Position numbers and translations under genes: made by a program
The notes under the pieces: generated by a model
Told to the model about the DNA's origin: nothing
Database searches by the model: none
What the model saw: only the letters and a program-made list of their open reading frames with translations
Origin: Chromatiales bacterium
GTDB lineage: Bacteria > Pseudomonadota > Gammaproteobacteria > JACCYU01
DNA length: 6,278 nucleotides
Assembly: GCA_031177845.1 (NCBI GenBank)
Contig: JAPSGG010000097.1
Span: forward strand, 1 to 6,278
Direction of reading: 5' to 3'
Shown here: piece by piece, positions 1 through 5,639 of the stretch
Position numbering within the stretch: position 1 is the stretch's first letter
Layout of the letters: the number at the start of each line of letters is the position of its first letter

Positions 1-984
1 CGCGTCGCGTTGTTCATCAATGGATCTTACTGGGTAGGGGCCGGCCTCGGCTCTGCTCTGGCTGTGCTCCTGCTCGACCCGGAGATCTTCGCCGCCGATC
101 TGGGCTGGCGGCTCGCCTTCGGCCTTGGCGCTATTCTTGGGCTCGGCATTCTATTGGTGCGCCGCCACGTTCCCGAGAGCCCGCGCTGGCTCTATATTCA
201 CGGTCGTGCACCAGAAGCCGAGGCGCTCGTGGGCAAGATCGAGAAGGAGGTCGAAACTCGCACAGGCAAGCGCCTTGATGAACCGGAGGCATCGATCACC
301 ATTCGGCAACGCCGTTCCATTGGATCTATCACCGTTGCGAGAACGATGTTCAAGCTGTATCCACAGCGCTCGCTGTTGTGCTTTTCGCTGTTCATGGGTC
401 AGGCGTTTCTGTACAACGCGATTTTTTTCACCTACGTGCTGGTAGCAAAGACCTTCTATGGTGTGCCATCCGGCTTTGCCCCGCTGTATCTCATCCCCTT
501 TGCCATCGGCAACTTTCTGGGACCACTGATGCTAGGGCCACTGTTCGACACGCTAGGGCGGCGCAGGATGATCGCCGGAACCTATATCCTCGCCGGTGTA
601 CTGCTGATCACTACAGGTTATCTCTTTACCGAAGGCCTCCTTACCGCTGCGACCCAGACCATCGCCTGGATGGTGATCTTCTTCTTCACCTCGGCCGGCG
701 CCAGCGCGGCTTATCTCACAGCCAGCGAAATCTTCCCCATGGAGACGCGGGCGCTCGCGATTGCTTTTTTCTACGCCATCGGCACGGCGGCGGGCGGCAT
801 CTCCGGTCCGCTGGTATTCGGCAGCCTCATTGAAACCGCCCACGCTGACGATGTGCGTATCGCCTATCTAATCGGCGCCGGACTCACGATCATGGCGGGA
901 CTCATCGAATTGCTCATCGGCGTCGATGCGGAGCGCCGGAGTCTCGAAGACATCGCCAGGCCTCTGACAGCGGAGGAGGCATAG
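1..984 (+). CDS. MFS transporter, sugar-porter-like (5' end missing)
   Basis: An inner-membrane secondary transporter of the major facilitator superfamily, probably a proton-coupled symporter of a small organic solute; the substrate cannot be told. The frame is open through base 1, so the start lies outside the window; the visible 327 residues correspond roughly to helix 5 onward of a protein of about 450-500 residues. Visible residues 58-64 read PESPRWL, the motif after helix 6 typical of sugar-porter-type MFS proteins. A hydrophilic central loop of about 60 residues follows. The D183..GRRR motif lies in the loop between helices 8 and 9, and ASEIFPMETR (241-250) after helix 10. Six hydrophobic segments follow the central loop. 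The gene ends in TAG and runs convergently into the minus-strand hydrolase-like gene. The TTG at 10 is probably not the real start because conserved transporter sequence begins before it. Family is confident; substrate is unknown. Confidence 0.9.
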   Translation, partial: RVALFINGSYWVGAGLGSALAVLLLDPEIFAADLGWRLAFGLGAILGLGILLVRRHVPESPRWLYIHGRAPEAEALVGKIEKEVETRTGKRLDEPEASITIRQRRSIGSITVARTMFKLYPQRSLLCFSLFMGQAFLYNAIFFTYVLVAKTFYGVPSGFAPLYLIPFAIGNFLGPLMLGPLFDTLGRRRMIAGTYILAGVLLITTGYLFTEGLLTAATQTIAWMVIFFFTSAGASAAYLTASEIFPMETRALAIAFFYAIGTAAGGISGPLVFGSLIETAHADDVRIAYLIGAGLTIMAGLIELLIGVDAERRSLEDIARPLTAEEA

Positions 985-988
985 CGCT

Positions 989-1060
989 GGTAGGTTGGGG
1001 GAGCGAAGCAAACCTCAATATCGAATCGAAAACATCGGGGTTCTCCGCGCTCAACCTCGA
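989..1060. repeat. REP-like palindromic element, two imperfect hairpins
   Basis: This element occupies most of the gap between two converging genes. The left half pairs AGGTT (992-996) with AACCT (1011-1015). The right half pairs GGGGTT (1037-1042) with AACCTC (1053-1058), including one G-T wobble. The two halves are also inverted relative to each other: AGGTTGGGGGAGCG (992-1005) matches the reverse complement of 1048-1057, AGGTTGAGCG, apart from four extra G. From memory, the sequence resembles the dispersed GTAGGTTGGG...GAGCGAAGCG...CAACCTAC repeats common in gammaproteobacterial genomes. Its position suggests it may end or stabilise transcripts from both sides, but no strong T-tract follows either stem. 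Copy number in the genome cannot be seen here. Confidence 0.55.
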
Positions 1061-1079
1061 ATCACTCCAGCAGCCTGGC

Positions 1080-1651
1080 TCAGGCCCATACGGCTAGTAC
1101 ATACACCCCGTGCAGCGCGTAAGACAACGTTAACACCATGCTCAGCAGCCCCAGGCTCCACTCGGGGTAGCGCCGCCACAGCACCACGCTGCCGCCGCCA
1201 CGGCAAATCGTTCGCAGGCGCTGACGATCTCACCGTAGTAATCGGGATCCCAGTAGGAGACGGGGCTGTAAAAACGCCAGCCGAAATAGGGGAAGAAATG
1301 CCAGTGGGCATCGGTCTGGTGCAACGGCAGATCGACCAGGACATGCAATCCCATGCCAGCGGAGAAAGCGCGCCAGCGCACGGCACCCGCCCACCATGCG
1401 ATGACGAGACCAACCAGGACGATCGGGATCGAATTGAAGACATCAAAAAACGCCTGCCAACGCTCGTCGTAGTAGAGCCCCCGCCAGATAACGGGCTCGG
1501 GCGCGCCGCGCAGCGCCTTCTGGTAGACGTAGAAATAAATCATCGGCAGGTCCGGCAGAATCGAGCCGATGACGATAGGCGCTGCGGTGCCAGGATGATA
1601 CTTGCGCCCGAGGATGAGCAGATTGACGACGGCGTGCGCGGGGGTGTTCAA
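1080..1651 (-). pseudogene. Membrane metal-dependent hydrolase-like protein, frameshifted
   Basis: This resembles the small membrane-bound hydrolase-like proteins related to YdjM/DUF457 that begin MNTPAH; their reaction is not established. The frame starts at a TTG (1651) with a GAGG about 8 bases upstream, and no ATG occurs back to the upstream stop at 1691-1693. Conserved-looking polar residues are H6, D34 (LPDLP), H103 and D107 (HVLVDLPLH), D114 and H116 (DAHWH), plausibly a metal site facing the membrane surface; hydrophobic segments lie at about 24-43, 72-90 and 95-108. After A155 the frame turns into Trp/Cys-rich nonsense and stops at 1142. Shifting by one base at 1187-1201, a GGC-repeat tract, restores a credible ending (VVLWRRYPEW...YVLAVWA) and a stop at 1080-1082. 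The whole span is 572 bases, one short of an intact 190-residue gene. It may be a real pseudogene or a sequencing deletion; a truncated 169-residue product is possible but would lose the last helix. Confidence 0.7.
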
Positions 1652-1825
1652 GAGGTACGCCTCAGTACGCGGGCGCGTTGAAGCGGCGATCTAGCCAACC
1701 GGCAGGTACGGTGCAGCTGTTTTTTGCGGCCGTTACTTTACCAGCACCGAGGGGATATTGGGGCTTTCGGGATTGACCGACAACTTTCGGCTTGTCGAGG
1801 CGAATGACTAAGGCTTCATCGCCGT
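1652..1825. other. Intergenic gap with weak hairpin (1778-1797)
   Basis: This stretch separates two minus-strand genes and contains no credible coding sequence. CGACAA (1778-1783) and TTGTCG (1792-1797) form a perfect 6-bp stem with an 8-base loop, about 30 bases after the stop of the permease gene. No T-run follows on the minus strand, so an intrinsic terminator is not well supported. The last 20 bases before 1651 carry the GAGG that probably serves as the ribosome binding site of the hydrolase-like gene. Confidence 0.3.
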
Positions 1826-3823
1826 CTAACCGGCACTGGTCGACGTCTCCAGCCGCATCGGCATGATGATCAGCGGCACGCCCTTGACATGCAGACGGTG
1901 CTGCAGGACGTATGCCGTCTGATTATGCAGCAGACGGTTGATGAGATTCTCCTGCCTAAAGATCAGGGTGCCGGCGAAGAATACGCTATTGGGGAATCGT
2001 TCCAGCACCTGATCGGCCAGCCGCGTTCCGGCCTCGACTGGATCGGTGCCGAATGCCGAAAGACTGGTGGCCGCGATGCCATGGGTGCGGCAGAACTGGA
2101 CATATTTCTTCAATTGCGTATCGACGTCGCGCTGGAGATCGACGATTTCGTCTTCTTTGATGCTTACGGTGTCGACTACGCCGGTGCTCAAGAATACGAA
2201 GTTCTTAAAGCGGCCAGGGAACAGACGCTGCGCATTGAGCAAGGTATGGATGCCCACGCCGCGGTAATCGGAGACAAAGAACACCGCCGCCGGCTCGCCC
2301 TCGCGAAGCTGCGGCTCCTTTTCACCCGCGGCCGGCGCGGGGAGCTGCGTGAGGATCTCGTCCAGCGATGCCAACGTGCGGCGCACGTTCTCGTAGTGCC
2401 GCGAAATGGCGTAGCAGAAGCTAATGAGGCCGCCGATCAACACCACGGCGAGCCACCCACCGTCGAAGAAACGCCCTATAAGCAGCACCAGAAATATGCT
2501 AACCGTAATGCAGAGCCCCGATAATGTTAGCAGCAATCGCCGCCGCCAATGCGGCTGGGTTCGCCGGCGCTGCCACCAGTAGCGACTCAGGGCTAATAGC
2601 GTGAGCGAGAAGGCGAGAAATACACTGATGCTGTAGACGATGACCAGAAAATCGACCTCGCCTCCGCTGCCCAGCAGCACCGCGAAGGTTGCTATGCCGA
2701 TCAGGAATATGCCGTTCTTGGTGACCAGGCGGTCGGAGAGCTGGCTGAAACGGTGCGGCACCCAGTGATCGACCGCCATGTTGGCGAGCGTCGTGGGCCC
2801 ACCGATGAATCCGGCGTTGGCGGCCACAAACAGCAGCCCGGTCTCTAGCAGAAGTGTCACGACCAGTACGGCCTGTCCGACATCCCAGTCGCCCCACTGC
2901 CAGCCGGCCAGGATTTTTTCGAAGGTCACGGCGTTGAGCGTCTGACCGGGCTCGGGCTGCGCGTTCCAAAGCAGGTACAACAGCGTGATCCCACCCGCCG
3001 TGACCGCCAGCGACAGGGCTGTATAGAACATGGTCAATTTACCGGTGCGGACGCGTGGCTCTTTGAGTAGATGAATAGCGTTCGAGACTGTTTCGATGCC
3101 CGTGTAAGTGCCGCCGCCGACGCCATAGGCGCGGACAAACAGCGCGATGACAAAGAGAATACCGACCTCGTTGGCCAGCGTGGCGACCTCACCGAGACTT
3201 GCGTCCACCACGTTATCGAACCGGTACGCCTGCGAGCCAATACCGTAGACGATCAATCCCAGATGCGTGATGACGAAGCCGAGGAAGATCGGCAGCAGCA
3301 CGAAGATCGATTCCTTCACACCGCGTAGATTGAGGATCACTAAGACGCCGAGCAGCAGTACCGTGGTTTCAGGTTTTAGAAAATGCCAGGTAGTCGGCAG
3401 GAAACTGAACAATGCATCGACGCCCGCCGCGATGGAGATTGCAATGACAAGTATGTAATCGACGATCAGCGCCGCGCCGGAAAGCAACCCCAGGCGGCGA
3501 TTGAGTAAACGCGTCGCTACCTTATAGCCGCCACCGCCGTTCGGGAATAGCTCGATCACCTGGTTGTAAGAGAGTGCGATGATGAAGACGGTGACCATCG
3601 TCGCCAGCGCGAGCAGGAGCGCGAGGCCCGTATGATCGCCCAGCGCACGGAAGGCCTGCTCGGGGCCATACGTCGAAGAGGAGAGTCCATCCGCGCCGAG
3701 GCCCACCCAGCCGAAGAAGGCAATCAGCGTGATTTTCCGGCGCGTTTCGGGTGCAAGCGGATCGCGCGGCGGGCCGATGACCAGCCGGTGTACGCGGGTC
3801 TTGAGATCCTCCCAAGTTGTCAT
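1826..3823 (-). CDS. KimA/YdaO-like APC permease, probable K+ importer
   Basis: An inner-membrane APC-superfamily permease of 665 residues, usually annotated as an amino acid transporter but closer in layout to KimA (YdaO) of Bacillus, a proton-coupled potassium importer. About twelve hydrophobic segments fill residues 30-475, followed by a soluble domain at about 510-656 (from AAVFFVSDY to LIIMPMRL) like the UspA-like dimerising tail of KimA. Family hallmarks seen are ADGLSSSTYGPEQ (44-56), PNGGGGY (94-100), VDYILVIAIS (121-130) and TYTGIETVSNA (239-249). Using KimA positions from memory, D36, Y43, D117, S125, T230 and E233 map to D45, Y52, D122, S130, T241 and E244, whereas T121 becomes V126. 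The ATG is the first start after an in-frame TAG, with only a weak ribosome site. The stop is TAG. Family confidence is high; the potassium role is inference, and an amino acid substrate is the alternative. Confidence 0.85.
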   Translation of the reverse strand: MTTWEDLKTRVHRLVIGPPRDPLAPETRRKITLIAFFGWVGLGADGLSSSTYGPEQAFRALGDHTGLALLLALATMVTVFIIALSYNQVIELFPNGGGGYKVATRLLNRRLGLLSGAALIVDYILVIAISIAAGVDALFSFLPTTWHFLKPETTVLLLGVLVILNLRGVKESIFVLLPIFLGFVITHLGLIVYGIGSQAYRFDNVVDASLGEVATLANEVGILFVIALFVRAYGVGGGTYTGIETVSNAIHLLKEPRVRTGKLTMFYTALSLAVTAGGITLLYLLWNAQPEPGQTLNAVTFEKILAGWQWGDWDVGQAVLVVTLLLETGLLFVAANAGFIGGPTTLANMAVDHWVPHRFSQLSDRLVTKNGIFLIGIATFAVLLGSGGEVDFLVIVYSISVFLAFSLTLLALSRYWWQRRRTQPHWRRRLLLTLSGLCITVSIFLVLLIGRFFDGGWLAVVLIGGLISFCYAISRHYENVRRTLASLDEILTQLPAPAAGEKEPQLREGEPAAVFFVSDYRGVGIHTLLNAQRLFPGRFKNFVFLSTGVVDTVSIKEDEIVDLQRDVDTQLKKYVQFCRTHGIAATSLSAFGTDPVEAGTRLADQVLERFPNSVFFAGTLIFRQENLINRLLHNQTAYVLQHRLHVKGVPLIIMPMRLETSTSAG

Positions 3824-3831
3824 GTTGTCAT
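3816..3831 (-). repeat. 8-bp tandem duplication at start codon
   Basis: Read on the minus strand the sequence is ATGACAAC twice in a row. The second copy supplies the ATG of the KimA-like gene. The first copy opens a three-codon frame (ATG ACA ACA TGA) whose stop overlaps the real start as ATGA. It may be a chance duplication or a tiny leader that couples translation. Confidence 0.6.
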
Positions 3832-3891
3832 CCGTGCGCTATCCGCATTTACAACCTGATGCAGAGACCAAGAGCGAAGAAACAGCGAGGA

Positions 3892-3907
3892 AACGACCTG
3901 AGTCGTT
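3892..3907 (-). terminator. Weak hairpin between the two permease genes
   Basis: AACGAC (3892-3897) and GTCGTT (3902-3907) form a perfect 6-bp stem with a 4-base loop, 39 bases past the TAA of the amino acid permease and about 70 bases before the start of the KimA-like gene. On the minus strand the stem runs into a pyrimidine-rich but interrupted tract (TTTCCTCGCTGTTTCTTC). The stem is short and half A-T, so at best this is a leaky terminator. The remaining bases of the 122-bp gap show no recognisable riboswitch; in particular I do not recognise a c-di-AMP (ydaO) riboswitch. Confidence 0.25.
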
Positions 3908-3945
3908 CAGCGAGCAGGTTCAATAGCAAAGTCCCTGCCAGTGGC

Positions 3946-5349
3946 TTAAGAGACTTCGGACGCCAGTACGCTACGACGACGAGAGAAGCCGAAATAAATG
4001 ATGAGTCCTAGGATCGTCCATATGAGGAACCCTAACCAGGTCAAACGCTGCAAATTTAACATCAGGTAAAGGCAGGACAGAATGCCGAGCAGGGTGATTA
4101 ACGGACTAAGCGGCGTGCGGAAGGGGCGCTTCAACTCGGGCTGCTGATAACGCAGTGCGACGACGCCGGCGCTCACGAGCACAAAGGCGGCCAGAGTGCC
4201 GATATTGACCAGCTCGGCCACCGTGGAGATGGGCGCAAAGCCGGCGATCGCCGCCATGCAGACGCCGCATACCGCGATCACCTTGACCGGCGTATGAGTC
4301 TTCACATTCAAGTGAGAGAAAATCGCCGGTAACAGACCGTCGCGTGACATGGCGAAGAAGATGCGAGTCTGTCCATAGAACATCACGAGCATCACCGAGG
4401 TTAATCCCGCGATCGCGCCGGCTGCGACTACCGCGGCCGCCCAGCGCACGCCCGCGTTCAGCAGCGCCTCCGACACGGGCGAGGCCACGTTCAGGGTCTG
4501 GTAGGGCGCGATGCCGGTCAGCAGGATACCCACGATGATGTAGACGATGGTGCAGACCGACAGCGAGGTGATTATGCCGATTGGCAGATCGCGCTGCGGA
4601 TTGCGGGTCTCTTCGGCTGCCGTGGACACCGCGTCGAAACCAATATACGCGAAGAACACCAGCGCCGCTCCGCCCATGACGCCACCCCATCCGAACGGCA
4701 TGAACGGTGTCCAATTGGCCGGATTGACGTGGAACAGCGCGACGACCATGAAGGTGCCGATGGCGGCGAGTTTGACGAACACGATGGCGGCGTTGAACCT
4801 CGCGCTCTCGCGCACGCCGATGATCAGCAGGCCCGCCAGGATCAAGATAATCCCAGCCGCTGGTAGGTCCACGATCCCGCCTTCGGCAGGACCGCGCAAC
4901 AGGGTGCGAGGCAGGTCCAGGCCCACGGAGGCAAGCGCGTTGTTGACGTAGCCCGACCAACCGATCGCCACCACCGAGACCGCCAGCGAATACTCGAGGA
5001 TTAGATCCCAACCGATCAGCCAGGCGATCAGCTCGCCGAAACCGGCATACGCGTAGCCGTACGCGCTCCCGCAGCCCCCGATAGCGGCGGCGAGTTCAGC
5101 GTAGGCAAGCGCCGTGAATGCGCAGGCGATGCCGGAAACGACGAAAGACAAGGCCACCGCCGGACCGGCCTGCGTGGCCGCGGCGATGCCGCTCAGCACG
5201 AAGACCCCGGCGCCGATGATGGCGCCGATGCCGAGCAAGGTCAGGTCCCAGGCGCCCAGCGCGCGCCTGAGACCGGTATCGCGCTGCAAGTCCGAGTCAA
5301 TCGGCTTCTTGCGCAGCATGGCCGTTGCGAAAGAGGTTCGATTGTTCAC
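3946..5349 (-). CDS. APC-family amino acid permease (CAT/ApcT type)
   Basis: An inner-membrane amino acid transporter of 467 residues, the normal length for bacterial members of the cationic amino acid transporter branch of the APC superfamily. About twelve hydrophobic segments are visible. Helix 1 carries the unwound substrate-binding motif GIGAIIGAGVF (40-50). Helix 6 and its loop carry AYIGFDAVSTAAEETRNPQR (234-253). The cytoplasmic motif RIFFAMSRDGLLP (329-341) follows helix 8. K193 in FVKLAAI sits in helix 5 where ApcT has its proton-sensing lysine, so proton-coupled rather than sodium-coupled uptake is likely. The longest frame starts at GTG (5349), with AGG about 10 bases upstream and AGGGG 2 bases upstream. 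The ATG at 5319, giving MLRKKPIDSD, resembles the usual N-terminus of relatives but has no clear ribosome site, so the start is uncertain. The exact amino acid is not determinable. The gene is divergent from the TauE-like gene. Confidence 0.92.
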   Translation of the reverse strand: MNNRTSFATAMLRKKPIDSDLQRDTGLRRALGAWDLTLLGIGAIIGAGVFVLSGIAAATQAGPAVALSFVVSGIACAFTALAYAELAAAIGGCGSAYGYAYAGFGELIAWLIGWDLILEYSLAVSVVAIGWSGYVNNALASVGLDLPRTLLRGPAEGGIVDLPAAGIILILAGLLIIGVRESARFNAAIVFVKLAAIGTFMVVALFHVNPANWTPFMPFGWGGVMGGAALVFFAYIGFDAVSTAAEETRNPQRDLPIGIITSLSVCTIVYIIVGILLTGIAPYQTLNVASPVSEALLNAGVRWAAAVVAAGAIAGLTSVMLVMFYGQTRIFFAMSRDGLLPAIFSHLNVKTHTPVKVIAVCGVCMAAIAGFAPISTVAELVNIGTLAAFVLVSAGVVALRYQQPELKRPFRTPLSPLITLLGILSCLYLMLNLQRLTWLGFLIWTILGLIIYFGFSRRRSVLASEVS

Positions 5350-5394
5350 AGCCCCTGACCTGTCGAGTTCGGTTATGTTGTCACTATTCCTGAG

Positions 5395-5532
5395 CCGTCA
5401 TTCCGGGCCGGTATCTCGGCGTTTCGCTTTGCTCACCCCGCTTGGGGGGCAAGGTTGGGGTTTTGCGCCAAGGATGGACTCTGAATCTCCGCCGGTGCTG
5501 GTCCTCGACCTAATCGAGGCCGGGAATGACGG
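5395..5532. mobile_element. MITE-like element with 15-bp terminal inverted repeats
   Basis: The 138-bp segment begins CCGTCATTCCGGGCC (5395-5409) and ends GGCCGGGAATGACGG (5518-5532); the ends are inverted copies of one another with a single mismatch in 15. Inside the right end is a perfect hairpin, CCTCGA (5503-5508) with TCGAGG (5514-5519), loop 5. In the middle, CCCC (5436-5439) faces GGGG (5444-5447). It has no coding frame of its own, and its termini resemble the dispersed CGTCATTCCCG-type repeats of proteobacteria (from memory). The flanks share only TGA, so no target duplication is proven. It sits 46 bases upstream of the amino acid permease start and 107 bases upstream of the TauE-like start, so it could contribute promoter or terminator activity. 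Confidence 0.55.
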
Positions 5533-5534
5533 TG

Positions 5535-5551
5535 ACCGTGCAGTTCACGGT
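5535..5551. promoter_or_regulatory. Hairpin or operator adjoining the MITE-like element
   Basis: ACCGTG (5535-5540) and CACGGT (5546-5551) are a perfect inverted repeat around a 5-base loop, starting 3 bases beyond the right end of the MITE-like element. No T-run follows, so a terminator is unlikely. It may be an operator or part of a longer repeat boundary; the function is unknown. Confidence 0.3.
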
Positions 5552-5554
5552 GGG

Positions 5555-5567
5555 CGAATGGCATTCG
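5555..5567. promoter_or_regulatory. 13-bp palindrome, candidate operator
   Basis: CGAATGGCATTCG is a perfect palindrome with one central base, centred 79 bases upstream of the TauE-like start. Its size and symmetry fit a dimeric repressor or activator site, but no regulator gene is present in the window and a chance palindrome of this length cannot be excluded. Confidence 0.3.
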
Positions 5568-5579
5568 TTATTAAGCGTT

Positions 5580-5609
5580 TGTCCGGCGAGGCCCGTATTA
5601 TGACGGACA
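5580..5609 (+). promoter_or_regulatory. Inverted repeat around a possible -10 box
   Basis: TGTCCG (5580-5585) and CGGACA (5604-5609) are perfect inverted copies separated by 18 bases. Between them lies TATTAT (5596-5601), a -10-like hexamer about 40 bases before the TauE-like ATG. A matching -35 is poor: TTAAGC (5571-5576) lies 19 bases upstream. The arrangement is suggestive of a regulated promoter but weak. Confidence 0.25.
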
Positions 5610-5639
5610 CTCCATGGTCGTTCCAGAGAATTAGAACCA

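Noticed and set aside
995..1681. Long plus-strand frame antisense to the hydrolase-like gene
   Set aside because: Its product is rich in Arg, Pro and Asp with no recognisable domain, and it covers the repeat and the opposite-strand gene that does carry family motifs. It is a shadow of GC-rich coding DNA.
1662..1830. Open minus-strand stretch through the gap (…GDEALVIRLDKPKVVG…)
   Set aside because: It has no ATG, GTG or TTG start and no recognised domain, ends at TGA 1662-1664, and overlaps the end of the permease only because stops are rare in that frame.
1889..2524. Plus-strand 211-codon frame antisense to the KimA-like gene
   Set aside because: No family resemblance; fully overlapped by the well-supported permease.
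4106..5011. Minus-strand 301-codon frame inside the amino acid permease
   Set aside because: Arg/His/Gly-rich, low-complexity translation lying entirely within a convincing APC permease in another frame.
5391..5536. Target-site duplication flanking the MITE-like element
   Set aside because: Flanks read TGAG and TGAC, sharing only three bases, which is too short to claim a duplication.
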